Positions 17,041 to 25,827 are shown, numbered from the stretch's first letter. The stretch: DNA of 54,145 nt from JAIVHA01 sp965367295 (GCA_965367295.1 CBDUHN010000021.1:1-54145), one strand, 5' to 3'. Notes: generated from the letters alone by a model not told the origin. Numbers and translations are program-made.

Positions 17041-17277
17041 TTAACCCTGGTGCGCGTTGACGTAGTCAATCGCCTGCTGAACCGTGGTGATCTTTTCAGC
17101 CTCTTCATCGGGGATTTCGCATTCGAATTCCTCTTCCAAAGCCATTACCAGTTCGACGGTATCCAGGGAATCTGCGCCAAGATCATCCACAAAGGAAGCA
17201 GCGTTGGTCACTTCCTCTTCCTTGACATCCAGTTGTTCGACGACGATTTTCTTGACGCGTTCTTCGACGTTACTCAT
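17041..17277 (-). CDS. acpP: Acyl carrier protein
   Basis: 78-residue acidic acyl carrier protein, the carrier of all intermediates of fatty acid synthesis. LGADSLDTVEL places the 4'-phosphopantetheine serine at residue 37. ATG 17277 is preceded by a good GAGGA at eight bases; the frame to 17304 is ignored. The gene has its own predicted promoter (17329-17358), a leader hairpin (17303-17324) and a strong terminator behind it (16981-17025). This fits the very high demand for ACP and makes it a near-independent unit within the fab cluster. Confidence 0.98.
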   Translation of the reverse strand: MSNVEERVKKIVVEQLDVKEEEVTNAASFVDDLGADSLDTVELVMALEEEFECEIPDEEAEKITTVQQAIDYVNAHQG

Positions 17278-17302
17278 TGTTGAATTATCCTCACAAGGCA
17301 AC

Positions 17303-17324
17303 AAAAAACAGCCGCAGCTGCGGC
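17303..17324 (-). promoter_or_regulatory. Terminator-like palindrome in the acpP leader
   Basis: Perfect palindrome GCCGCAGCTGCGGC (17311-17324) followed on the minus strand by TG and TTTTTT. It would stop read-through from fabG, or act as an attenuator. It overlaps the expected start point (about 17322) of the acpP promoter. Confidence 0.55.
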
Positions 17325-17328
17325 GGGT

Positions 17329-17358
17329 ATTGTAGTGAAAAGCGTATGCTCATGCCAG
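17329..17358 (-). promoter_or_regulatory. Predicted sigma-70 promoter of acpP
   Basis: Minus-strand -35 CTGGCA (17353-17358), 18-base spacer, -10 TACAAT (17329-17334). Four of six and five of six consensus bases. It lies about 50 bases before the acpP start codon in a 198-base intergenic gap. Confidence 0.5.
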
Positions 17359-17502
17359 TAATCGCAGGCACTTGATCCAGCGCATGTACAGGGTGCTTGC
17401 GCGCACCGGTTTCCAGCCTGGAAATTACTTTAAGTGCCCTTTTTTACTACAGCAAAAACAATATGTTGAAATATATTTCTAACCTGATTTCAGGGTTTTG
17501 GG

Positions 17503-18246
17503 TCAGGCCATGTGCATACCACCATTCACATGCAGCGTTTCGCCCGTGATGTAGGCCGCCTGTGTCGAGGCCAGAAATGCCACGGCATTGGCGATATCCT
17601 CAGCCGCGCCGAGCCGGCCCAGCGGAATCTGGCCGATGAGATGATTGCGTTGCTCTTCCGGTAAGGCACGGGTCATGTCGGTATCGATGAAGCCGGGTGC
17701 GACCACGTTGACGGTAATGCCCCGCGAGCCTACCTCCCGGGCCAGCGATTTGCTGAATCCGACGATACCGGCCTTGGCAGCGGCATAATTGGCCTGCCCC
17801 GGATTACCGGTGGCACCGACCACGGAGGCAATGCTGATGATGCGGCCCCGCTTGGCCTTCATCATGCCGCGCAGGCAGGCCTTGCTGAGTCGGAAGATGG
17901 AACTCAGATTGGTGTTGATCACCGCATCCCAGTCCTCATCCTTCATGCGCATGAGCAGGGTATCACGAGTGATTCCGGCATTATTGACCAGCACCGTCGG
18001 TGCGCCGAACTGCTCGCCTACGCCCTTGACCAGGGTGTCTACCGAAGCCGGGTCTGCCACGTCCAGTACCATACCGGCTCCCTGGACACCGGCCTCCTGC
18101 AGATAGGTGCTGATCGCATCGGCGCCGCCCTGACTGGTGGCGGTACCCACTACCGTGGCACCCATCTGTCCCAGGGTCATGGCAATGGCCTTGCCGATCC
18201 CCCGGCTGGCACCGCTGACCAGTGCAATTTCATTTTCCAGTGACAT
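17503..18246 (-). CDS. fabG: 3-oxoacyl-ACP reductase
   Basis: NADPH-dependent ketoreductase of the SDR family, 247 residues, reducing 3-oxoacyl-ACP to 3-hydroxyacyl-ACP. SGASRGIGKA near the N-terminus is the dinucleotide loop, NNAG the structural motif, IASVVG carries the catalytic Ser region, and NYAAAKAG the YxxxK pair. IDTDMTRAL and the C-terminal YITGETLHVNGGMHM are typical of housekeeping FabG rather than paralogues. GGAGAAG lies four bases before ATG 18246. It is followed by a 225-base gap containing the acpP promoter, and fabD ends 92 bases upstream. Confidence 0.97.
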   Translation of the reverse strand: MSLENEIALVSGASRGIGKAIAMTLGQMGATVVGTATSQGGADAISTYLQEAGVQGAGMVLDVADPASVDTLVKGVGEQFGAPTVLVNNAGITRDTLLMRMKDEDWDAVINTNLSSIFRLSKACLRGMMKAKRGRIISIASVVGATGNPGQANYAAAKAGIVGFSKSLAREVGSRGITVNVVAPGFIDTDMTRALPEEQRNHLIGQIPLGRLGAAEDIANAVAFLASTQAAYITGETLHVNGGMHMA

Positions 18247-18338
18247 GTATCTTCTCCATGCAGGGCCGCCCGGAACATCTGTTTACCGATGGGCGGGCCC
18301 GCGTACTTGATTCTGTATTCCGAATAGCGTTTTTGCCT

Positions 18339-19280
18339 TCAGGTGGACAGCGCTTCACTGAGGCTGGCAGGATCAAACACGCTCTGGGTAGCCAGTTCCT
18401 TGTTGATGCGTTTATTGAGGCCTGCCAGCACCTTGCCCGGTCCCATTTCCACGAATCGGGTCATGCCCTGCCCGGCCATGGCCTGAATGGTTTCCACCCA
18501 TCGCACCGGACTGTACAGTTGCTGCGCCAGTGCCGCGCGAATGGCATCGGCCTCCTGGTGAGGCTGCACATCCACGTTATGCAGGACCGGGATTGTCGGC
18601 ATCTGAATACTGATGTTAGCCAGTGATTCGGCAAAGGCATCCGCAGCGGGTTTCATCAGGCTGCAATGGGAAGGCACGCTCACCGGCAACGGCAGCGCGC
18701 GTTTGGCGCCCGCTTCCTTGGCCAACGCCATGGCCCGCTCCACGGCCGCCGTATTACCGGCGATGACCACCTGGCCGGGGGAATTGAAATTGACCGCGGA
18801 CACCACCTCACCCTGCTCGGCCTGCCGGCAGAGATCGATAATCTGCTGATCTTCGAGTCCCAGGATGGCGGCCATGGCGCCGGTACCGGCAGGCACGGCT
18901 GCCTGCATACGGCGACCCCGTTCTGCAACCAGGGCCACGGCATCCGTAAAGCCGAGGGCTCCGGCGCATACCAGTGCGGTGTATTCCCCCAGGCTGTGCC
19001 CAGCCATGATGGCCGGCCTGGCACCCCCCTGTTCGGACCATACCCGCCACACCGCCACACCCGCGGTCAGCATGGCCGGCTGGGTACGATCCGTCCGGTT
19101 GAGGTCATCGGCCGGGCCGTTTTGGGTCAGTTCCCAGAGGTCGTAGCCCAGCACATCGCTGGCGGCGCGAAAGGTATCCAGCACAATCGGATGCGCGGCA
19201 CCCAGGTCGGCCAGCATACCGACGGACTGCGATCCCTGTCCGGGGAAAATCATGGCGAGTTGGGAATTGGTTTCAGTCAT
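18339..19280 (-). CDS. fabD: Malonyl-CoA:ACP transacylase
   Basis: Transfers malonyl from CoA to ACP, giving the extender for FabH and FabF. From ATG 19280 it has 313 residues; a TTG two codons earlier at 19286 is less likely. FPGQGSQSVGM opens the protein, GHSLGEY holds the nucleophile Ser96, and VSVPSHCSLM contains the second-site His. It lies 14 bases downstream of fabH, clearly in the same transcript, and the length is normal for the family. Confidence 0.97.
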   Translation of the reverse strand: MTETNSQLAMIFPGQGSQSVGMLADLGAAHPIVLDTFRAASDVLGYDLWELTQNGPADDLNRTDRTQPAMLTAGVAVWRVWSEQGGARPAIMAGHSLGEYTALVCAGALGFTDAVALVAERGRRMQAAVPAGTGAMAAILGLEDQQIIDLCRQAEQGEVVSAVNFNSPGQVVIAGNTAAVERAMALAKEAGAKRALPLPVSVPSHCSLMKPAADAFAESLANISIQMPTIPVLHNVDVQPHQEADAIRAALAQQLYSPVRWVETIQAMAGQGMTRFVEMGPGKVLAGLNKRINKELATQSVFDPASLSEALST

Positions 19281-19294
19281 GAGCAATATCTTGA

Positions 19295-20260
19295 TCAGTA
19301 TTTGAGTAACACGGAACCCCAGGTGAAACCGCCACCGAATGCTTCCAGCAACACGGTTTCACCACGTTGGATGCGACCATCGCGCACGGCGGTATCCAGC
19401 GCCAGCGGTACCGAGGCCGCCGAGGTATTCCCGTGCTGGTCCACGGTCACCACCACGTGATCCATGTTCATTTTCAGTTTTCTAGCCGTCGCCTGAATGA
19501 TGCGGATGTTGGCCTGGTGCGGCACCAGCCAATCCACATCGGATTTCTTCATGTGATTGGCCTTGAGGGTTTCATCGACAATGCGGCCGAGGGTATTGAC
19601 GGCCACCTTGAACACCTCGTTGCCCTTCATCTGCATGAAGGCTTTGCCTTCCGCCACCAGGTCAAAGCCCTGTGAGACGCCCGCCGGCACCGTCAACAGG
19701 CTCTCGTAACTGCCATCGGCGTGCAGGTGACTGGACAGGATGCCTGGTTCTTCACTGGCTTCCAGAATCACCGCACCGGCACCGTCCCCAAACAGCACGC
19801 AGGTGCTGCGATCATTCCAGTCGGTGATGCGCGACAGGGTTTCGGCACCAATCACCAGGGCACATCTGGCACCGCCGGTACGCACGAATTTATCGGCCAC
19901 GCCAAGGGCGTAGACGAAACCGGTGCATACGGCCTGTATATCAAATGCGGCACAGCCGTGGATATCCAGGCGCTGCTGCAACAGGCAGGCGGTACTGGGG
20001 AATACGCGGTCGGGGGTGGTGGTGGCCACGATAATGAGATCGATATCGGCTGCGGTCCTGCCGGCCGCTTCCATGGCCTTGCGTGCCGCCTGTTCCGCCA
20101 GGTCACAGGTGGTCTCACCTTCCGCGGCAATATGCCGTTTCTCGATGCCGGTGCGCTCACGTATCCACTGATCCGTAGTCTCCACCATCTGTTCCAGATC
20201 GTGGTTGGTAAGCACTTTTTCCGGCAGGTGGCTGCCCGTTCCGGTAATCCTTCCGTACAT
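19295..20260 (-). CDS. fabH: 3-oxoacyl-ACP synthase III
   Basis: Initiating condensing enzyme, 321 residues, joining an acyl-CoA primer, usually acetyl-CoA, to malonyl-ACP. The catalytic triad is visible: Cys112 in AVCTGFVYAL, His in VPHQANIRI, and Asn in HGNTSAASVP. The start ATG shares one base with the plsX stop (TAATG), so translation is coupled. In P. aeruginosa this position lacks fabH; having it here agrees with the E. coli arrangement. Confidence 0.97.
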   Translation of the reverse strand: MYGRITGTGSHLPEKVLTNHDLEQMVETTDQWIRERTGIEKRHIAAEGETTCDLAEQAARKAMEAAGRTAADIDLIIVATTTPDRVFPSTACLLQQRLDIHGCAAFDIQAVCTGFVYALGVADKFVRTGGARCALVIGAETLSRITDWNDRSTCVLFGDGAGAVILEASEEPGILSSHLHADGSYESLLTVPAGVSQGFDLVAEGKAFMQMKGNEVFKVAVNTLGRIVDETLKANHMKKSDVDWLVPHQANIRIIQATARKLKMNMDHVVVTVDQHGNTSAASVPLALDTAVRDGRIQRGETVLLEAFGGGFTWGSVLLKY

Positions 20261-21288
20261 TACACCGCCTGCCGCTGTGCCATTAAGGCATTAAGTTGTT
20301 CATTGATGCGCTGAGGAACCGCCTGCTGCACCTCGAGTACCGCAAATTCAATGGCGTTGGCTAAGGCCAGCGCATCTGCGCCGCCATGACTCTTCACCAC
20401 GATGCCGCGCAGACCAAGCAGGCTGGCGCCGTTGTAGCGGCGCGGATCGATGCGTCGCCGAAAGGCACGCAGTACCGGCAAGGCGACGATACCCGCGAGC
20501 TTGGTAAAAACATTGCGGGTGAATTCACGTTTCATGAATTCGGAAATCATCTTGGCGAGGCCTTCGCTGGTTTTCAGTGCCACATTACCGACAAAACCGT
20601 CACATACGACCACGTCCACATCGCCCTTGTAGATGTCATCGCCTTCCACAAAACCGATGTAATTCAGCTTGGCCGTTTCCAGGCAGAGCGCCGCCTTCTT
20701 GACCTGCTCATTGCCCTTGATTTCTTCTTCGCCGATGTTGAGCAAGCCGACGCGGGGGCGCTCGATACCATCGACGGCGGCGGCCAGCACTGAACCCATC
20801 AACGCGAACTGGCACAGGTGTTCAGAAGTGCAATCCACATTGGCGCCCAGATCCAGCATCCAGGTTTCACCCTTGAGGGACGGCAGCCGGGTGCAGATGG
20901 CCGGCCGATCGATACCGGCGAGGGTTTTGAGTACGAAACGCGCAGTGGCCATCAGCGCCCCGGTATTGCCCGCGCTGACGCAGGCGTCGGCCTTGCCGTC
21001 CTTGACCAGATTCAGGGCCACGCGCATGGAGGAATCTTTTTTATTGCGCAGCGCATGGGACGGCAGATCATCCATCTCGACCCGCTGCGAGGCATGCTGG
21101 ATGACCAGGCGGTCGCCCAGTCCATCGGCTGCCGCGCCAAGGGATGCGGCAAGGATCGATTCATCGCCCACCAGCACAATGCGCAGGTCATCCCGGGCCT
21201 TGAGCACGCGCAGTGCCGCAGGTATGACCACATCGGGGCCATGATCGCCGCCCATTGCATCGACTGCAATGGTATGCGGGCTACCCAT
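20260..21288 (-). CDS. plsX: Phosphate acyltransferase PlsX
   Basis: Acyl-ACP:phosphate acyltransferase, 342 residues, making acyl-phosphate for the PlsY glycerol-3-phosphate acyltransferase in phospholipid synthesis. It is a peripheral membrane enzyme. Landmarks: IAVDAMGGDHGPDVV at the N-terminus, SAGNTGALMA, CDGFVGNVALKTSEG, and HGGADALALANAI. It is joined to fabH by TAATG and lies 103 bases after rpmF, with a hairpin in between that could act as an attenuator. Confidence 0.96.
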   Translation of the reverse strand: MGSPHTIAVDAMGGDHGPDVVIPAALRVLKARDDLRIVLVGDESILAASLGAAADGLGDRLVIQHASQRVEMDDLPSHALRNKKDSSMRVALNLVKDGKADACVSAGNTGALMATARFVLKTLAGIDRPAICTRLPSLKGETWMLDLGANVDCTSEHLCQFALMGSVLAAAVDGIERPRVGLLNIGEEEIKGNEQVKKAALCLETAKLNYIGFVEGDDIYKGDVDVVVCDGFVGNVALKTSEGLAKMISEFMKREFTRNVFTKLAGIVALPVLRAFRRRIDPRRYNGASLLGLRGIVVKSHGGADALALANAIEFAVLEVQQAVPQRINEQLNALMAQRQAV

Positions 21289-21334
21289 GGGACACCGGTT
21301 CCTGGTGAATCAGCATAGAATGCAGTCTATTGCG

Positions 21335-21372
21335 AAATACAAAGGGTCGCGGCGTTCAACACACCGCGACCC
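21335..21372 (-). terminator. Hairpin between rpmF and plsX
   Basis: GGGTCGCGG (21344-21352) pairs with CCGCGACCC (21364-21372). On the minus strand it is followed by TTTGTATTT, so it is a partial intrinsic terminator. It would lower plsX-fab expression relative to ribosomal protein L32. Confidence 0.65.
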
Positions 21373-21391
21373 CCTGTCGATCCCTGTGCGA

Positions 21392-21571
21392 TCAGTCAAC
21401 GTCTTTGGCGATAACCTTGCGCCCACGGTAATAACCGTCCGGGCTGATGTGGTGACGCAGATGGGTTTCACCCGTAGTCGGCTCCACCGACAGCGTGGCA
21501 CCCTTGATGCTGTCATGGGAACGGCGCATACCGCGCTTGGAAGGGGTCTTGCGATTCTGTTGAACGGCCAT
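21392..21571 (-). CDS. rpmF: 50S ribosomal protein L32
   Basis: 59-residue basic protein translated from ATG 21571 to TGA 21392. It begins MAVQQNRKTPSKRGMRRSHD, the gammaproteobacterial L32 signature, and continues to HHISPDGYYRGRKV near the end. It lacks the zinc-binding cysteines found in some L32 proteins. AGGAG lies about nine bases before the start. yceD ends 20 bases upstream; yceD-rpmF-plsX is the universal arrangement in this class. Confidence 0.97.
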   Translation of the reverse strand: MAVQQNRKTPSKRGMRRSHDSIKGATLSVEPTTGETHLRHHISPDGYYRGRKVIAKDVD

Positions 21572-21591
21572 AACGATAACTCCTGAAAAAA

Positions 21592-22104
21592 CTACTTATC
21601 ACGTTTCAATTGTGCCAGCACGGCAAACGGGTTTTCCCGCTGCTTGCCCTCCGGCAGTGGTTCCTGCTGTTTCACCACTGCGCAGGGATGTGGTTCCTGG
21701 TGCATTGCCACGATCGGCAGCGAAAGAATGACTTCATCTTCCACTATCTCCGCCATCGACATGGGTTCCGACGCCACAATCAGCGGCTCGTAACTCGAAG
21801 GCAATCGCTGGCCGTCCTCCTCGCCATGCACAAGTCCCAGCCGGAACTGACTGTCCACGGCGAATTCCATGGGCCCCAGGCATCGCTGACATAACAACTC
21901 CAGCGTCCCGGTCACACGTCCCGCCATGTAGCGAACGCCACCTGGATCCCTGTCAAAAACCACCGTAACAGCAAGTTGTCCCTGATCGGATGCCAGCTGC
22001 GGCGCGAGACGCGTCAGTCTGACGAGGTCAATGCTGCCCTCGAACCTCCGCCCCGCATCGGCCAGTATCTGCGGCTCAATTCGTTCCGGAAGTCGACTCA
22101 ACAT
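21592..22104 (-). CDS. yceD: DUF177 protein YceD, 23S rRNA accumulation protein
   Basis: 170-residue DUF177 protein, reported to affect 23S rRNA accumulation and large-subunit maturation. The conserved CQRCLGPM pair of cysteines, the EDEVILSLPIV segment and the C-terminal NPFAVLAQLKRD tail all match YceD. Aligning the N-terminus to E. coli YceD puts the start at ATG 22104. No Shine-Dalgarno precedes it; instead a TTGACA/TAAAAT promoter ends nine bases away, suggesting a nearly leaderless mRNA. It heads the rpmF-plsX-fab operon. Confidence 0.94.
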   Translation of the reverse strand: MLSRLPERIEPQILADAGRRFEGSIDLVRLTRLAPQLASDQGQLAVTVVFDRDPGGVRYMAGRVTGTLELLCQRCLGPMEFAVDSQFRLGLVHGEEDGQRLPSSYEPLIVASEPMSMAEIVEDEVILSLPIVAMHQEPHPCAVVKQQEPLPEGKQRENPFAVLAQLKRDK

Positions 22105-22113
22105 AAGACGCGA

Positions 22114-22143
22114 ATTTTATCCTGCCAGCCCTGAGAATGTCAA
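22114..22143 (-). promoter_or_regulatory. Sigma-70 promoter of the yceD-rpmF-plsX-fab operon
   Basis: Perfect -35 TTGACA (22138-22143), 18-base spacer, -10 TAAAAT (22114-22119) on the minus strand. The expected start point, about 22107, leaves only a few bases before the yceD ATG at 22104. Confidence 0.75.
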
Positions 22144-22304
22144 AGAAAACTATAGTAAAATCGCGGTGTTCCCGACCCTGCCCCGGGGCAGGCCGTTGAC
22201 AGCCCCAAAGGACTTGCGTAAGAAGTGGATTCGTTCCCGGCGGCCCCGAACGCCGTCCTCCCACGCACCGGCCCGCTACGGCCGAAATTGACGGAAGATT
22301 CAAT

Positions 22305-23723
22305 GTGATCAAGAAGATCCTGATCGCCAACCGCGGGGAAATCGCGGTGCGCCTGGTGCGCGCCTGCGCCGAGGCCGACATTACCTCGGTGGCCATTTAT
22401 GCCGACGTCGACCGCCACGCCCTGCACGTCAAGAAGGCCGACGAGGCTTACAACATCGGGCCGGAATCCGTCGCCGGCTACCTGAACGCCCACCGGATCG
22501 TCAATCTGGCCGTCGCCTCCGGCTGCGATGCCCTGCACCCGGGCTATGGTTTCCTGTCGGAAAATCCGCTGCTGGCGGAAATCTGCCGGCGCCGCGGCAT
22601 CACCTTCATCGGGCCAACGGCCGAAGTGATCCACCGCATGGGCGATAAGACCGAGGCCCGTCGTGCCATGCAGGCTGCCGGCGTACCCGTCGTGCCCGGC
22701 TGCGACGATAACCTCGAAAGCCTCGATCAGGCCATGACCCTTGCCGAACAGTTCGGTTACCCGGTCATGCTCAAGGCCACCTCCGGCGGCGGTGGACGCG
22801 GCATCCGCCGCTGCAACAGTGCCGAGGAGTTGCGCCGCAACTATGACCGGGTGATCTCCGAGGCCACCAAGGCCTTCGGCAGTGCCAATGTATTTATGGA
22901 AAAATGCATTGACCGGCCACGCCACATCGAGGTGCAGATCCTTGCCGATCATCACGGCAACTGCATTCACCTGTTCGAGCGCGACTGTTCCATTCAACGC
23001 CGCCACCAGAAACTGGTGGAGATTGCGCCCTCGCCGCAGCTTAACGAGGAACAGCGCCAGATGCTGGGAGACTATGCCGTCAGGGCGGCACTGGCAGTCG
23101 GCTACCAGAATGCCGGTACGGTGGAATTCCTCATGGACCGGGACGATACGTTCTATTTCATGGAGATGAACACCCGCCTGCAGGTGGAACACACCATCAG
23201 CGAAACCATCACCGGCATCGACATTGTGCAGGAGCAGTTCCGCATCGCCGACGGCCAGCCGCTACGATACCGCCAGGAAGAGGTGCAACGTCGCGGTTAC
23301 GCGATCGAATTCCGCATCAACGCCGAAGATCCAAAGAATGATTTCCTGCCCAGTTTCGGCCGCATCACCCGCTACTTCGCCCCGGGCGGACCCGGCGTGC
23401 GTACCGATGCTGCGATCTACACCGGTTACAGTATTCCGCCCTACTATGATTCCATGTGTGCCAAGCTGATCGTCTGGGCACTGGACTGGCCCGATGTCAT
23501 CAAACGATCCCGCCGCGCCCTGCAGGATATGGGGCTGTATGGTGTGAAAACCACCATCCCCTATTACCTGGAATTGCTCAAGGTGGAGGACGTGATCAAC
23601 GGCCACTTTGACACCGGCTTTGTCGAGGATCATCCGGAGCTGGTGAATTACGCCACCAGCCGCCCGACCCGGGAACTGGCCGCCGTAATCAGCGCCGCCA
23701 TTGCCGCCTATTCCGGGCATTGA
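22305..23723 (+). CDS. pycA: Pyruvate carboxylase subunit A (biotin carboxylase)
   Basis: ATP-dependent biotin carboxylase subunit, 472 residues, longer than typical AccC (about 450). It starts at GTG 22305, with GGAAG seven bases before. It has the biotin carboxylase N-domain (KILIANRGEIAVRLVRAC, HPGYGFLSEN), ATP-grasp with glycine loop SGGGGRGI, and catalytic region MEKCIDRPRHIEVQI and ERDCSIQRRHQKLVE; EMNTRLQVEH carries the biotin-site Arg. With the next gene it forms a two-subunit pyruvate carboxylase as in Pseudomonas, supplying oxaloacetate. AccC is the main alternative, but the pairing favours PycA. Confidence 0.88.
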   Translation: MIKKILIANRGEIAVRLVRACAEADITSVAIYADVDRHALHVKKADEAYNIGPESVAGYLNAHRIVNLAVASGCDALHPGYGFLSENPLLAEICRRRGITFIGPTAEVIHRMGDKTEARRAMQAAGVPVVPGCDDNLESLDQAMTLAEQFGYPVMLKATSGGGGRGIRRCNSAEELRRNYDRVISEATKAFGSANVFMEKCIDRPRHIEVQILADHHGNCIHLFERDCSIQRRHQKLVEIAPSPQLNEEQRQMLGDYAVRAALAVGYQNAGTVEFLMDRDDTFYFMEMNTRLQVEHTISETITGIDIVQEQFRIADGQPLRYRQEEVQRRGYAIEFRINAEDPKNDFLPSFGRITRYFAPGGPGVRTDAAIYTGYSIPPYYDSMCAKLIVWALDWPDVIKRSRRALQDMGLYGVKTTIPYYLELLKVEDVINGHFDTGFVEDHPELVNYATSRPTRELAAVISAAIAAYSGH

Positions 23724-23726
23724 CGC

Positions 23727-23906
23727 ATGGTGTTCACTACAAAGTGCGCAAGAAAAAACGATTCGCTTGCTGCCTTCATCGAAGGTACGTCCCCTTTCAC
23801 TCCGGGAGAGGATATATAGGGCGCAGCTTACTGAGCTTTTCTTGGCGTCATTTGCAGTCAATAAAGCTTTCCGGATTTCCAGATAGAAACACATAGAAGG
23901 TATTTC
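23727..23906 (+). other. Gap between pycA and pycB
   Basis: 180 bases with no supported gene. It contains a degenerate CCCCTTT...GGGAGAGGA copy of the palindromic repeat family at 23791-23812 and a GAAGG ribosome-binding site for pycB. It is unusually long for an operon spacer. Confidence 0.5.
23791..23812. repeat. Degenerate CCCTCTCCC-type repeat, copy 3
   Basis: CCCCTTTCACTCCGGGAGAG matches the copy at 48583 at most positions. The stem is eroded, so it is probably a decayed member. Confidence 0.45.
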
Positions 23907-25736
23907 ATGTCCAAGGTTCACATCACCGATGTCATCCTGCGCGATGCCCACCAGTCCCTGATCGCCACCCGCATGCGTACCGAGGATATGCTGCCCATCT
24001 GCGCCAAGCTGGATGCCATCGGCTACTGGTCGCTGGAAATGTGGGGCGGCGCCACCTTCGACGCCTGTCTGCGCTATCTGAAGGAAGACCCCTGGGAACG
24101 GTTGCGCAAGCTGCGCGAAGCCCTGCCCAACACCCAGTTGCAGATGCTGCTGCGCGGCCAGAACCTGCTCGGTTATCGACATTATTCCGATGATGTGGTG
24201 CAGGCCTTCGTAGCCAAGGCGGCATCCAACGGCATGGATGTGTTCCGTATCTTTGATGCACTCAATGATACCCGCAACATGGAGTCCTCGATCCGCGCCG
24301 TGAAGCAGGCCGGCAAACATGCGCAGGGCACCATCTGTTACACCACCAGCCCGGTGCACGGCATTCCCCAGTTCGTCACCATGGCCAAAACCCTCGCCAA
24401 CATGGGCGTCGACAGCATCGCCATCAAGGATATGGCCGGACTGCTGACCCCCATGCTGGCCGGTGAACTGGTCCGTGAGCTGGTCGCCGCAGTCGCAGTA
24501 CCGATTCACCTGCACATGCATGCCACTGCCGGTACCGCCGAGATGTGCCAGCTGAAGGCCATCGAGAATGGCTGTCGCCACATCGATACCGCCATCTCTG
24601 CCTTTGCCGGCGGAGCCAGCCATCCGCCCACGGAAAGCATGGTAGCCGCCCTGGCCGGCACCGATTACGACACTGGCCTGGATCTCAAGTCCCTGCAGGA
24701 GATTGGTTTTTACTTCAAGGAAGTGCGGGGGAAATACCATCAGTTCGAAAGCGAACTTACCGGACTGGATACCCGGGTTGCGCTCTACCAGGTGCCAGGC
24801 GGGATGATTTCCAATCTCTATAGCCAGCTCAAGGAACAGGGGGCTCTGAATCGCATCAGCGAAGTGCTGGACGAGATACCACGGGTGCGCGAGGACCTCG
24901 GCTACCCACCGCTGGTCACACCGACCTCACAGATCGTCGGTGCCCAGGCGGTATTGAATGTACTGACCAACACCCGCTACAAGACCATCACTAACGAAGT
25001 GAAGGCCTATCTGCAGGGACGTTACGGCCATGCCCCCGGGCAAATCAATTCCATGGTCCAGCAACAGGCCATTGGCAATGCCGATGTGATCGATATACGC
25101 CCCGCGGACCTGCTTAAGGCGGAGATGCCAAGTCTGCGAGATGACAGCGGGGCATTCGTCGAGTCCGAAGAGGATGTACTCACCTACGCCATGTTCCCTG
25201 AAATCGGCCGTGAGTTTCTGGAACACCGCAAGGCCGGCAACCTGCAACCGGAACCGCTGGAACCACCGAGTAAGACGGAAGGAATGGGGGGGCGCCCAAC
25301 CGAATTCAATGTCACCCTGCACGGTGAGACCTACCACATTCAGGTCACCGGTACCGGTCATCACACCCAGGATGCCCGTCCCTTCTATCTCACCGTGGAT
25401 GGCGTACCGGAAGAAATCCTCATCGAAACCCTGGAAGAACTGGAGCCGCGCGCCTCCGCACCCGAGAAAGCCGCCGCGCCTTCGCCCAAAGGCAGCAAAC
25501 GTCCGCGCGCTACCCAGCCCGGACATGTCACTACCTCCATGCCCGGCACCATCATCGACGTGCTGGTGAAGGTTGACGATGTCGTCAAGGCCGGCGACCC
25601 GGTACTGGTCACCGAGGCCATGAAGATGGAAACCGAGGTGCAGGCACCCATAGGCGGCAAGGTCACTGCCGTGTACGTGGCAAAGGGTGAAAGCGTCAAT
25701 CCCGATGAGACCCTGGTCGAGATTGAGGCGGGCTGA
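23907..25736 (+). CDS. pycB: Pyruvate carboxylase subunit B (carboxyltransferase, biotin carrier)
   Basis: 609-residue carboxyltransferase of the oxaloacetate decarboxylase alpha/PycB family. The DRE-TIM-like domain begins ITDVILRDAHQSLIATRM; metal ligands include the HLHMHATAG pair and the catalytic Lys in SIAIKDMAG. A PYC_OADA domain follows (GGMISNLYSQL), then an Ala/Pro/Lys-rich linker and a biotinyl carrier domain with TEAMKMETE near residue 573. No oadB or oadG sodium-pump genes are adjacent, which favours pyruvate carboxylation over the Na+ pumping decarboxylase. It lies downstream of pycA in the same direction after 183 bases. Confidence 0.9.
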   Translation: MSKVHITDVILRDAHQSLIATRMRTEDMLPICAKLDAIGYWSLEMWGGATFDACLRYLKEDPWERLRKLREALPNTQLQMLLRGQNLLGYRHYSDDVVQAFVAKAASNGMDVFRIFDALNDTRNMESSIRAVKQAGKHAQGTICYTTSPVHGIPQFVTMAKTLANMGVDSIAIKDMAGLLTPMLAGELVRELVAAVAVPIHLHMHATAGTAEMCQLKAIENGCRHIDTAISAFAGGASHPPTESMVAALAGTDYDTGLDLKSLQEIGFYFKEVRGKYHQFESELTGLDTRVALYQVPGGMISNLYSQLKEQGALNRISEVLDEIPRVREDLGYPPLVTPTSQIVGAQAVLNVLTNTRYKTITNEVKAYLQGRYGHAPGQINSMVQQQAIGNADVIDIRPADLLKAEMPSLRDDSGAFVESEEDVLTYAMFPEIGREFLEHRKAGNLQPEPLEPPSKTEGMGGRPTEFNVTLHGETYHIQVTGTGHHTQDARPFYLTVDGVPEEILIETLEELEPRASAPEKAAAPSPKGSKRPRATQPGHVTTSMPGTIIDVLVKVDDVVKAGDPVLVTEAMKMETEVQAPIGGKVTAVYVAKGESVNPDETLVEIEAG

Positions 25737-25789
25737 AACCGCAGACCGATCCCCGCCTGTTCTCGGCGAACGCTGCAACGGAAAAGCGC

Positions 25790-25819
25790 TTGTCGCCTTA
25801 CATGCCGCTTCGCTACACT
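25790..25819 (+). promoter_or_regulatory. Candidate promoter directly before yceF
   Basis: -35 TTGTCG (25790-25795), 18-base spacer, -10 TACACT (25814-25819). The expected start point is within a few bases of the ATG at 25828. No Shine-Dalgarno is present, so the mRNA may be nearly leaderless. Confidence 0.5.
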
Positions 25820-25827
25820 TGCGCGCC

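Noticed and set aside
22140..23192. 350-residue open frame on the minus strand
   Set aside because: Antisense shadow of pycA.
23262..24740. 492-residue open frame on the minus strand
   Set aside because: Antisense to pycA and pycB and spans their gap. No family motifs.
22305..25736. Sodium-pumping oxaloacetate decarboxylase
   Set aside because: No oadB or oadG genes, and a dedicated biotin carboxylase gene is present, which fits two-subunit pyruvate carboxylase.
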